From assembly GCA_036510515.1 (NCBI GenBank), contig DATCDS010000007.1:1-15402 (forward strand): a DNA stretch of 15,402 bases, given 5' to 3'. The DNA is from JALYSX01 sp036510515. Its GTDB lineage: Bacteria; Vulcanimicrobiota; Vulcanimicrobiia; Vulcanimicrobiales; Vulcanimicrobiaceae. This document shows, in pieces, positions 7,790 through 15,402 of this stretch (positions are counted from its first letter, which is position 1; each line of letters begins with the position of its first letter). The notes under the pieces are model-generated. The model did no database searches, was not told where the DNA came from, and worked only from the letters and a program-made list of their open reading frames with translations. The translations under genes and the position numbers were made by a program.

Positions 7790-8712
7790 TGAAGCTAAAA
7801 GAGCGTTACTACATTAAGATCGTGCCCCAACGAGGGGAAACCGTACATCGTTTTGAGGTGACGCGCAAGCACGTCGTCTCCGGTGCGATCGCGTTGGGCG
7901 TCGCAATCGCGGGCAGCGTCGCGCTGTCGGGCACCTTGATGCTGCGGGCGCACGCCGCCGAATCGAGCTATCGCCATCAGGCGGCCCAGCAGTCCGCGGC
8001 GCTCCAGCAGATCGATCGGCAGACCGGGGCGCTGCGCAAGCAGCTGCAAAACGTGCAGCGTCAGAACGTCGAGATTCAACAACTGATCGGCGTCAAACCC
8101 CATCCCTCCAAGCTCGCACGCACCTCGCTGGTGCGAGCCGCCCGCGGAGGCGATTTTGCCGCCGTCAGCAGCGACCTGGATCGCCTGCGCGTCGCCTCGG
8201 CGGCGACGGCTCGCGAGTCCGACGCGATTCGTACGCTGACCATGCGGGTGCTCAACATGCGCCATCTGAGCTATTTGGCGCGCGCTGCAGCGTTGGCAGC
8301 CATCCCCTCGATCGATCCCGTCGCGGGCGCGCTGGTCGTAGGCTGCTTCTGCTATCGGACGTCTCCCGACGTCGAGTTTCACGAAGGCGTCGACCTCGGC
8401 GCCGATGAGGGGGCGGCGGTACACGCTTCGGCTGCCGGAACGGTCGTCGCCGCCGGATGGGACGGCTCGTATGGGAAGAAGATCGTCGTCGACCACGGGA
8501 ACGGATATCAATCCTGGTACGCGCATCTTTCCGAGATCGACGTGCGCGTGGGGCAAACCGTCTACAAAGGTCAGAGTATCGGCCTGGTCGGTGAGACCGG
8601 TTTTGCGACCGGACCGCACCTGCATTACCAGTTGATGCACGAGGGGAAGGCGATCGACCCGACACCGTTCCTGCATGGCGTCCCCGCGAATGTCTTAGCG
8701 TCGCTGCCGTAG
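7789..8712 (+). CDS. Membrane-anchored M23 (LytM-type) peptidase with coiled coil
   Basis: A 307-residue envelope protein: a short cytoplasmic tail, one membrane helix at about 29-52, a glutamine-rich coiled coil at about 60-100, a linker, and an M23 domain at about 180-295. The zinc motifs are complete: HxxxD at H198/D202 (FHEGVDLG), YAHLSE with H246, and HLH at 277-279. It should therefore be an active peptidoglycan endopeptidase, unlike degenerate EnvC-type activators. The GCFCYR stretch at 185-190 replaces the common FGxR pattern and adds two cysteines. The ATG at 7789 has GGAAG (7779-7783) 5 bases upstream; a TTG at 7786 would add only one residue. The architecture resembles cell-division or cell-shape LytM proteins. 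It overlaps the DUF4446 gene by one base and precedes yggT by 13 bp. Confidence 0.94.
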   Translation: MKLKERYYIKIVPQRGETVHRFEVTRKHVVSGAIALGVAIAGSVALSGTLMLRAHAAESSYRHQAAQQSAALQQIDRQTGALRKQLQNVQRQNVEIQQLIGVKPHPSKLARTSLVRAARGGDFAAVSSDLDRLRVASAATARESDAIRTLTMRVLNMRHLSYLARAAALAAIPSIDPVAGALVVGCFCYRTSPDVEFHEGVDLGADEGAAVHASAAGTVVAAGWDGSYGKKIVVDHGNGYQSWYAHLSEIDVRVGQTVYKGQSIGLVGETGFATGPHLHYQLMHEGKAIDPTPFLHGVPANVLASLP

Positions 8713-8725
8713 AACAGCGCGACCC

Positions 8726-9013
8726 GTGAGCGGCCTTTCCTGTACTATCGCACACCTGTTGATCCAGCTCGTGCAATTGTACGTGCTGGTGCTGATCGTC
8801 TACGCGCTGCTCTCGTGGGTTCCCGACCTGCGCGGGCGATGGACGATCTATCTCGCTCGCTTGGTCGATCCCGTTCTCGCGCCCGTGCGCCGCGTGATCC
8901 CGCCCATGGGCGGCCTGGATCTGTCGTTCATCGTCGTCTTCCTCGTCATCGAGTTCGTCGTCGTTCCCTTGCTGGGGAGTGTCGCCACCCACGCCTGTTA
9001 CCCCGGACTGTAA
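8726..9013 (+). CDS. YggT family integral membrane protein
   Basis: A 95-residue protein with two membrane helices (about 9-30 and 66-86) and the family pattern between them: ALLSWVPDL at 28-36, LVDPVLAPVRRVIPPMGGLDLS at about 46-67. YggT proteins are small membrane proteins linked in various bacteria to envelope or division functions; the exact role is unsettled. The start is GTG at 8726, 13 bp after the M23 stop, without a strong ribosome site, so it is probably translated by coupling within the operon. Confidence 0.92.
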   Translation: MSGLSCTIAHLLIQLVQLYVLVLIVYALLSWVPDLRGRWTIYLARLVDPVLAPVRRVIPPMGGLDLSFIVVFLVIEFVVVPLLGSVATHACYPGL

Positions 9014-9030
9014 GGCTCCCACGTGTCGCC

Positions 9031-10860
<1,830 letters not shown>

Positions 10861-10867
10861 GCACGCG

Positions 10868-11467
10868 GTGAAGACCTACGTCGCCACGAAAAACCTCGGG
10901 AAGCTCGCCGAGATGCGCGCCATCTTTGCCAGCTCCCCCCTGGAGTTAGAGACGTATTCGGCGTACGCAGACGTCGTCGAAGACGGCCTGGACTACACCG
11001 CCAACGCGCGGCTGAAGGCTCGCGCTCTGCGCGTCCAACTGCTCGCAGCCGGCATCGCAGGCGCGGTCTTGGCCGACGACAGCGGGCTGGAAGTCACCGC
11101 GCTGGGCGGTCGGCCGGGCGTGCTTTCCGCGCGGTACGCCGGCGCCGACGCAACGTGGGCGGTGCGCCGCGGGCGACTGCTCGAAGAGCTGGCCGTCGGT
11201 GCCCCGGCCGATCGCTCCGCGCGATTCGTCTGCGCGCTGGTGCTGCTGACCGCCGATGGGATCGAGTCGGACGCGCGCGGCGAGGTCTCGGGAACGATCG
11301 TCGATCGGCTGCGCGGCGAGTCGGGCTTCGGGTACGATCCACTGTTCGTCGCCCGCGGCGACACACGCACGTTTGCCGAACTGACCGACCCGGAGAAGAA
11401 CGCCGTTAGCCATCGCGGCCGCGCGGCCGCCGCGCTGCTCGCGTCGATTGCGGCCCCACGTGCCTGA
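10868..11467 (+). CDS. rdgB: RdgB/HAM1 non-canonical purine NTP pyrophosphatase (dITP/XTP)
   Basis: This house-cleaning enzyme hydrolyses dITP, ITP and XTP to monophosphates so that deaminated purines stay out of nucleic acids. The 199-residue length is normal. Family motifs: TKNLGK at 7-12 (nucleotide binding), LADDSGLEV at 68-76 with the catalytic acidic pair, LGGRPGVLSARYAG at 79-92, GFGYDPLF at 153-160 and SHRGRA at 181-186. The start is GTG at 10868, with GGAAGA at 10850-10855 about 12 bases upstream. It follows lepA by 7 bp, and its 3' end overlaps the next gene by 8 bp. Confidence 0.96.
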   Translation: MKTYVATKNLGKLAEMRAIFASSPLELETYSAYADVVEDGLDYTANARLKARALRVQLLAAGIAGAVLADDSGLEVTALGGRPGVLSARYAGADATWAVRRGRLLEELAVGAPADRSARFVCALVLLTADGIESDARGEVSGTIVDRLRGESGFGYDPLFVARGDTRTFAELTDPEKNAVSHRGRAAAALLASIAAPRA

Positions 11468-12317
11468 TATCGATTTCGTTCGAGCCGACGCCGATCGCTT
11501 GGAGAAGGTCGCGCGACGATGCGCCGACGACGAATCGCGTCCGCTGCTGCTGGCCCTCGCCGCGCGCGACGACTTTAACGGCGCGTGGCTCGCGTTGGAC
11601 CAGGGAACGCCGATCGCAGCCGCGGTCGTTGCATGTCTCGAAGACGAGCGGTTCGTGAGCGCGCTGTTTGTCGAACCGAGTTTTCGCAGGGAAGGTGTCG
11701 CGCGCGAACTGCTCGCCCGCGCCGGCGGCGACGCGGCGGAGACGCGGCGCGGTGCCATCGTCGATCTCTCGCAACCGGCGGCGGTCGCGTTCGCGCTGCG
11801 CGCCGGCTTGGCATTACAAACGCCGATCGTCGCCGTTGCCGGCGCCATCCCCGCCGACGACGAGCTCCTGCGGCTGGCCGGCGGCATGCAGCACTTCGGC
11901 GTCGGCACCATGGATCCGATCGCGCAATCCTACGCGCTCGACGGTATCGACCGTCAAACGCGCGGCAGCGCACGTCCCGAGGATCACCGCCAGCTCTTCG
12001 ACGGCGCCCGGGGAACCGCGTTCTTTAGCGACGACGAACTCGTCGGCTACGCCTACGTCTGGCCGAGCGGCCGCATCGGACCGTTGGCTTGCGTCGCGGC
12101 GAGCTACGTCGCGCCGTTTCTCGCATATGCAATGGCGTCGGCGCGCCGGGAGTTCGGCGCGACGTGGTGCACGGCGCTGGTTCCGGGGACGAATGCGCGA
12201 GCTTTGCGTACCGCGCTGGGTGCCGGACTCACCGTCCAACGCAGCTATGCGTATGCATCCGAAGCCTCGCCCGCGCAGCTGGATTGCTACGTCGGCGGCC
12301 CGCCGGTCGCGTGGTGA
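11460..12317 (+). CDS. Two-domain GNAT-like acetyltransferase
   Basis: A 285-residue protein with two GNAT-like halves. The first half carries a readable acetyl-CoA motif A: FVSALFVEPSFRREGVARELLARA at 65-88, where RREGVA fits the R/QxxGxG/A loop. The second half has GYAYVWPSGRIGPL at 196-209 and NARALRTALGAGL at 245-257, but its cofactor loop is not clear, so one half may be inactive. Substrate unknown; tandem GNAT proteins include mycothiol synthase, but nothing here supports that role. The start is uncertain: GTG 11460 (8 bp overlap with rdgB) is preferred, with TTG 11448 as the alternative. Neither has a clear ribosome site, so coupling to rdgB is likely. It is the last protein gene before the tRNA cluster. 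Confidence 0.85.
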   Translation: MPDIDFVRADADRLEKVARRCADDESRPLLLALAARDDFNGAWLALDQGTPIAAAVVACLEDERFVSALFVEPSFRREGVARELLARAGGDAAETRRGAIVDLSQPAAVAFALRAGLALQTPIVAVAGAIPADDELLRLAGGMQHFGVGTMDPIAQSYALDGIDRQTRGSARPEDHRQLFDGARGTAFFSDDELVGYAYVWPSGRIGPLACVAASYVAPFLAYAMASARREFGATWCTALVPGTNARALRTALGAGLTVQRSYAYASEASPAQLDCYVGGPPVAW

Positions 12318-12351
12318 CCCTCTGCATGAGATGCGAACGCGGCGTGCGATG

Positions 12352-12360
12352 TGTTACAAT
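12352..12360 (+). promoter_or_regulatory. Extended -10 promoter of the tRNA cluster
   Basis: TGT followed by TACAAT (12355-12360) forms an extended -10 element like the one before the SRP RNA. There is no convincing -35 at 17 bases (TGCGAA). Transcription would start near 12367, leaving a leader of about 37 bases before tRNA-Pro. It lies in the 86-bp gap after the GNAT gene. Confidence 0.6.
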
Positions 12361-12403
12361 GCCGCAGGACAAGCGGCCAGACCGTGTTAAGGAAGCGCCA
12401 CGA

Positions 12404-12477
12404 CGGGACGTAGCTCAGCTTGGTAGAGCGCTTGCTTTGGGAGCAAGAAGTCGCAGGTTCAAATCCTGTCGTCCCGA
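12404..12477 (+). tRNA. tRNA-Pro (TGG)
   Basis: Complete cloverleaf. Acceptor CGGGACG (12404-12410) pairs fully with CGTCCCG (12470-12476), discriminator A at 12477. Anticodon stem CTTGC/GCAAG holds a TTTGGGA loop, giving TGG. The T arm GCAGG-TTCAAAT-CCTGT is normal. The 3' CCA is not encoded (TAT follows). Confidence 0.97.
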
Positions 12478-12482
12478 TATTT

Positions 12483-12556
<74 letters not shown>

Positions 12557-12570
12557 CGAGAAGACGATCG

Positions 12571-12599
12571 TTGACGAAAAAGATTCGAGCGGGGAAAAT
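12571..12599 (+). promoter_or_regulatory. Possible promoter before tRNA-His
   Basis: TTGACG at 12571-12576 is close to the -35 consensus, and GAAAAT at 12594-12599 lies exactly 17 bases further on. It sits in the 80-base gap between tRNA-Arg and tRNA-His. The match is reasonable for a vegetative promoter but the -10 is imperfect, and read-through from the cluster promoter may suffice. Confidence 0.4.
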
Positions 12600-12636
12600 C
12601 GTGCGGCGGCTTCGAAACGGTCTGCCGGCCTGGAAT

Positions 12637-12714
12637 GGTGGTTGTAGCTCAGTTGGTTAGAGCGCCGGTCTGTGAATTCGGAGGTCGCGGGTTCAAGTCC
12701 CGTCAGCCACCCCA
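12637..12714 (+). tRNA. tRNA-His (GTG), with encoded CCA
   Basis: The acceptor at 12638-12644 (GTGGTTG) pairs with CAGCCAC (12704-12710). The extra G(-1) at 12637 faces C73 at 12711, the hallmark of tRNA-His. The anticodon loop CTGTGAA gives GTG. CCA is encoded at 12712-12714. The anticodon stem CCGGT/TTCGG has a T-T mismatch at 31:39 and a G-T at 30:40, unusual beside the common CCGGA/TCCGG. Confidence 0.95.
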
Positions 12715-12735
12715 GTTTCTCCTCAAGAAGGGCAG

Positions 12736-12791
12736 GACGCGTGCCCCACGAGTCGTATCCACGACAGCATCGACTTGCCAAAGCACGCGTC
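12736..12791 (+). repeat. 9-bp inverted repeat between tRNA-His and tRNA-Lys
   Basis: GACGCGTGC at 12736-12744 and its exact reverse complement GCACGCGTC at 12783-12791 are separated by 38 bases. The second arm begins just after the TTGCCA -35 candidate, inside the promoter spacer. It could be a long stem, an operator, or chance in GC-rich DNA. Confidence 0.4.
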
Positions 12792-12803
12792 GGTAGGTAG
12801 AGT
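12775..12803 (+). promoter_or_regulatory. Probable promoter of the two tRNA-Lys genes
   Basis: TTGCCA (12775-12780) and TAGAGT (12798-12803) are 17 bases apart, each sharing four of six bases with the consensus. The start site would fall near 12810, about 6 bases before tRNA-Lys(TTT) at 12816. The downstream secreted-protein gene may be read from the same transcript. Confidence 0.5.
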
Positions 12804-12815
12804 GACGTAGACCGC

Positions 12816-12888
12816 GCGCCTTTAGCTCAGTCGGTAGAGCAGCGGACTTTTAATCCGTTGGTCCCGGGTTCGAGTCCCGGAGGGCGCA
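12816..12888 (+). tRNA. tRNA-Lys (TTT)
   Basis: Acceptor GCGCCTT (12816-12822) pairs with AGGGCGC (12881-12887, one T-G pair), discriminator A at 12888. The anticodon stem GCGGA/TCCGT encloses CTTTTAA, giving TTT. The T arm CCGGG-TTCGAGT-CCCGG is perfect. CCA is not encoded (CGT follows). Confidence 0.97.
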
Positions 12889-12893
12889 CGTGA

Positions 12894-12968
<75 letters not shown>

Positions 12969-12996
12969 CTTTTCATCCGGTCGTGGGGAGATCGTC

Positions 12997-13932
12997 GTGC
13001 TCGGCATGATGCTCGCAACAGCCGTCGCGACGGCCGCGCCGTCGCAAGCCGCGCGGCCGTTCGATCCCTATCAGATTATCGCTCGCGCTCGCGCCTTCTG
13101 GGAGTTGCAGCGGTATCCGTCGTCCGTCGACTATACGATCCGCGTCGCTGCGAGCGTTCGCGGTACGCCGGATCGGCGGACGTATCGTGCGCGCTGGTAC
13201 GCGCGCTCCAACGAAGTAGCCATCGATCCGGTCAGCGCGCAGGAGCGCGCCGACCCCTATCGTCCCGGAAGCGGTTTCGGCTTTGGGTTTATCATCGGGG
13301 CGATCGACGTGGGAGGCAAGGGCACCGGCGTCCACGGCGACCTGCTCGGCGTGCCGATCCTCGCGCCCAACTACGCGTTCGCCATCGCGCGCTATACGGC
13401 GCCCCAGGAGCGATCGTCGGCCGAACTCGTCGCCGAGATCCGAGCGGCCTTCCACGATCCCGCTCCCGAGAAGGTCGCGCAACTCCAGGCCAAGCAAGGG
13501 CTCGCCGTGATCGCGACGGTCTCCTCCATCGAACGGCGCGATTACGACGTGACGTTGGCCGGCGTAGAAACCTACGGCGATCATCGCGACTTCCACCTGA
13601 TGTTGCGTCCGACCCACGATCCCGGTCGCCTGCGTTTGCGACAGTTGTGGATCGACGTTCGAACGTTTGCAACCGATCGGCTCATCGACCAAGGAAATTT
13701 TGTTGACGGACCGTCGCCCGGCGCGTCTTGGAGCGTGACCTTTGACGATATCGGCGGCGCTCGCTACATCGCGACCGAGGCCGCGCTCACCCCGCTGCGG
13801 GACGGCTCGAGTTTTTCGCACACCGATTACGACGACGTTACCGTATCGTTTGAAGACATCGTCCCGGCGTCCGGCCGGCGCGATGCCGGCAGCACGAAGT
13901 CTGCGACGCTGACCGAACCCGCGCAGCCCTAG
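12997..13932 (+). CDS. Secreted protein of unknown function, inside the tRNA cluster
   Basis: I do not recognise this 311-residue protein. The N-terminus MLGMMLATAVATAAPSQAA reads as a Sec signal peptide with cleavage near residue 19. There is no lipobox cysteine and no further membrane helix. The mature part alternates short strands and charged turns: RTYRARWYARSNEVAIDP at 61-78, a glycine-rich GSGFGFGFIIGAIDVGG at 91-107, then LRLRQLWIDVRTFATDRLI at 212-230. That last pattern loosely recalls LolA-like or other lipoprotein-carrier beta-sheet proteins, but this is only an impression. GTG at 12997 is chosen because TGGGGAG (12984-12990) lies 6 bases upstream; an earlier GTG at 12961 would start inside the tRNA-Lys. 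The message begins just after tRNA-Lys(CTT) and probably shares its transcript. Confidence 0.82.
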   Translation: MLGMMLATAVATAAPSQAARPFDPYQIIARARAFWELQRYPSSVDYTIRVAASVRGTPDRRTYRARWYARSNEVAIDPVSAQERADPYRPGSGFGFGFIIGAIDVGGKGTGVHGDLLGVPILAPNYAFAIARYTAPQERSSAELVAEIRAAFHDPAPEKVAQLQAKQGLAVIATVSSIERRDYDVTLAGVETYGDHRDFHLMLRPTHDPGRLRLRQLWIDVRTFATDRLIDQGNFVDGPSPGASWSVTFDDIGGARYIATEAALTPLRDGSSFSHTDYDDVTVSFEDIVPASGRRDAGSTKSATLTEPAQP

Positions 13933-13993
13933 CCCGGAGCGAGCGAACGCGGAAGGAATCGCACCCTGGACGGCATATCTACCGGGGTCGTCA

Positions 13994-14075
13994 GGGCGAG
14001 TGGCGGAACTGGTAGACGCGCTGGATTTAGGTTCCAGTGGGGCAACCCGTCAGAGTTCGAGTCTCTGCCCGCCCA
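13994..14075 (+). tRNA. tRNA-Leu (TAG)
   Basis: Class II tRNA with the TGGCGGAACTGGTAGACGC leucine D-arm, anticodon stem CTGGA/TCCAG enclosing TTTAGGT (anticodon TAG), a variable arm GGG-GCAA-CCC, and T arm CAGAG-TTCGAGT-CTCTG. Acceptor GGGCGAG (13994-14000) faces CCCGCCC (14068-14074), leaving an A6-C67 mismatch. CCA is not encoded. The 61 bases before it (13933-13993) hold no gene and no promoter that I trust. Confidence 0.94.
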
Positions 14076-14085
14076 CATCGACGAC

Positions 14086-14160
14086 GCGGAAGTAGCTCAG
14101 TGGTAGAGCATCGCCTTGCCAAGGCGAGGGTCGCGAGTTCGAATCTCGTCTTCCGCTCCA
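14086..14160 (+). tRNA. tRNA-Gly (GCC), with encoded CCA
   Basis: Acceptor GCGGAAG (14086-14092) pairs fully with CTTCCGC (14150-14156), discriminator T at 14157 as usual for tRNA-Gly, then CCA at 14158-14160. Anticodon stem TCGCC/GGCGA encloses TTGCCAA, giving GCC. It ends 23 bases before the trigger factor start. Confidence 0.97.
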
Positions 14161-14173
14161 TTTCTTTTCCACC

Positions 14174-14177
14174 GGAG
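14174..14177 (+). promoter_or_regulatory. Ribosome binding site of trigger factor, which decides a CTG start
   Basis: GGAG at 14174-14177 stands 6 bases before CTG at 14184. This is the only Shine-Dalgarno-like site between tRNA-Gly and the conserved coding region, and its spacing is ideal for the CTG codon. Confidence 0.6.
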
Positions 14178-14183
14178 TCTGCT

Positions 14184-15402
14184 CTGAGCACCACCTCGTC
14201 GATCAATCGGATCGAGCCGACGCGCGTCGAGCTCGAAATCACCATCACGCCGCAAGAGCTTGCGGTCGCGCGCGAGCGCGCCTTTCGGGAACTCGTCAAG
14301 AACGTGCGCCTTCCCGGCTTTCGCCCGGGCAAAGTGCCGCGCAAAGTCTACGAGCAGAACTACGGCGCGCACACGATCGAAGAGAAGGCGATGGAAGACG
14401 TCGTTCCCGAGGTGTATGCCGCAGCGGTCCGCGAGCATTCCCTCGAACCCGTCGCACGCCCGAAGATGGAACTGTTGCCCGACGAAGAGGGCAAGCCCAC
14501 GCGCGTCAAGGCGACCGTGGAGGTACGTCCCGACATCACGCTAGGAAATTATAAGGGCCTGGCGGTCACCCGTCCGAGCGTCGAGATCTCCGACGACGAC
14601 GTCGAGTCCACCCTTACGTCGCTTGCGCGCGAACGCGCCGTCCTGGTTCCGGTCGAACGTGCGGCAAAACTCGGCGACGTCGTGACGATGGATTACACCG
14701 GCACGATCGACGGCGTCGCGTTCGAAGGCGGCAGCGCCACCGGCCAGATGACCGAGCTCGACGAGGCCCGCTTCATCCCCGGCTTTGCCGCCGGGATCGT
14801 CGGTACCGGCGCCGGCGAGAGCAAGAACGTCGAGGCGGTCTTTCCCCCGGACTATTCGCAGGCCGATCTGGCAGGAAAGGCGGCGGTTTTTGCGATCGTC
14901 GTGCACGATGTCAAGGAACTCGAGCTTCCCGCCCTCGACGACGAGTTCGCGAGATCGATTTCGGAAACCACGACCATCGACGAGCTTCGCGCCGACGTGC
15001 GCAAGCGTTTGGAAGCCATCGCGCACGGCCGTTCGCGGCGCGAGGTGGGCAATCAGGCGATGGAGCAGTTATTGGCCGCTCACGAGTTCGCGCTGCCCGA
15101 AACGATGCTCGCGCGCGAGATCGACCGGATGATCGAGGAAACCGGCGAGCCGGCGGCGGAGAAAACCGAAGCCGACCTGCGAGCGGAGTTTCGCGGGAGC
15201 GCCGCGCAACGCGTCAAGGGCACGCTGCTCATCGAAGCGATCGCGAAGGCCGAGGGCATCGATGCGACGCCGGCCGAACTCCAAGCCGAGCTAGCCGCTT
15301 TGTCCCGGCAATACGGGCAACCGATAGAGCGCATCCGCGAAGCCCTGGGCAGCAACCTCTACTCCGTCATCGACGGCATAGTCCGGAACAAGACCTTGGA
15401 CG
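14184..15402 (+). CDS. tig: Trigger factor, ribosome-associated chaperone and prolyl isomerase (partial; C-terminus beyond the right edge)
   Basis: Trigger factor binds near ribosomal protein L23 at the tunnel exit and shields nascent chains. About 406 residues are visible. The N-terminal ribosome-binding domain carries the signature GFRPGKVP at 45-52. The FKBP-type isomerase domain spans about 163-245 (GDVVTMDYTGTIDG, FIPGFAAGIVG), and the helical C-terminal chaperone domain starts near 250 (LPALDDEFA) and runs off the window. No ATG, GTG or TTG is in frame between tRNA-Gly and the signature; the first is a GTG at codon 41, inside the conserved block. A CTG at 14184, 6 bases after GGAG, gives a normal N-terminus (MSTTSSINRIEPTRVELEI), so I take it as the start. 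A sequencing error turning ATG into CTG is the alternative. The short leader implies that 3' processing of tRNA-Gly makes the mRNA end. Confidence 0.93.
   Translation, partial: MSTTSSINRIEPTRVELEITITPQELAVARERAFRELVKNVRLPGFRPGKVPRKVYEQNYGAHTIEEKAMEDVVPEVYAAAVREHSLEPVARPKMELLPDEEGKPTRVKATVEVRPDITLGNYKGLAVTRPSVEISDDDVESTLTSLARERAVLVPVERAAKLGDVVTMDYTGTIDGVAFEGGSATGQMTELDEARFIPGFAAGIVGTGAGESKNVEAVFPPDYSQADLAGKAAVFAIVVHDVKELELPALDDEFARSISETTTIDELRADVRKRLEAIAHGRSRREVGNQAMEQLLAAHEFALPETMLAREIDRMIEETGEPAAEKTEADLRAEFRGSAAQRVKGTLLIEAIAKAEGIDATPAELQAELAALSRQYGQPIERIREALGSNLYSVIDGIVRNKTLD

Noticed and set aside
7795..8676. 293-codon minus-strand open frame antisense to the M23 peptidase
   Set aside because: The M23 motifs are in the plus-strand gene; no family signal on the minus strand.
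8815..9030. N-terminal extension of LepA into yggT
   Set aside because: It overlaps yggT out of frame and is arginine-rich; GTG 9031 gives the normal N-terminus.
12973..13821. 282-codon minus-strand frame antisense to the secreted protein
   Set aside because: The plus-strand frame has a signal peptide and a well-spaced ribosome site; the minus frame is charged and has neither.
14027..14344. Minus-strand frame with KTRFELATLALARRCSTTELLP
   Set aside because: Also a common antisense-tRNA artefact, here over tRNA-Gly and tRNA-Leu.

Overview
This is a GC-rich bacterial chromosome segment with dense coding, many GTG starts and no sign of phage, transposon, plasmid or CRISPR material. Gene content (tyrosine catabolism, a secreted M3 peptidase, SRP RNA followed by a DUF4446 protein, YggT, LepA, RdgB, trigger factor) suits a deep-branching, GC-rich, probably soil or environmental lineage. 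Candidatus Eremiobacterota (WPS-2) or a relative is my best guess, but it is an inference from overall look, not a measured placement.

Left part (1-7080), catabolic. Three transcription units carry most of the homogentisate route of phenylalanine/tyrosine breakdown. Unit A (minus): hppD, then deoC running off the left edge. Unit B (plus, divergent from hppD across 60 bp): an uncharacterised conserved protein overlapping fahA by 4 bases. Unit C (minus, convergent with fahA across 14 bp): a secreted M3 metallopeptidase, then hmgA 3 bp downstream. Together HppD makes homogentisate, HmgA opens the ring and FahA cleaves fumarylacetoacetate. No recognisable maleylacetoacetate isomerase is present, and the uncharacterised protein sits where a pathway partner might be expected. 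A secreted peptidase beside amino-acid catabolism and a deoxyribose-phosphate aldolase suggests a scavenging role.

Middle part (7150-12317), housekeeping, all plus strand and tightly packed: an extended -10 promoter, the small SRP RNA, DUF4446 protein, M23 peptidase, YggT, LepA, RdgB and a two-domain GNAT-like protein. Gaps are 17 bp or less and several genes overlap, so this looks like one operon, perhaps partly fed by read-through from the SRP RNA promoter.

Right part (12318-15402): a tRNA cluster (Pro-TGG, Arg-TCT, His-GTG, Lys-TTT, Lys-CTT), a secreted protein of unknown function, two more tRNAs (Leu-TAG, Gly-GCC) and the trigger factor gene, cut by the right edge. Both protein genes start within about 30 bases of a tRNA 3' end, so tRNA processing probably makes their mRNA 5' ends. 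Trigger factor has no ATG, GTG or TTG at the expected place and seems to start at CTG behind a well-placed GGAG.

I see no clearly new multi-gene system. The most interesting items are the unknown fahA-coupled protein, the CTG start of trigger factor, and the tRNA-mRNA arrangement.
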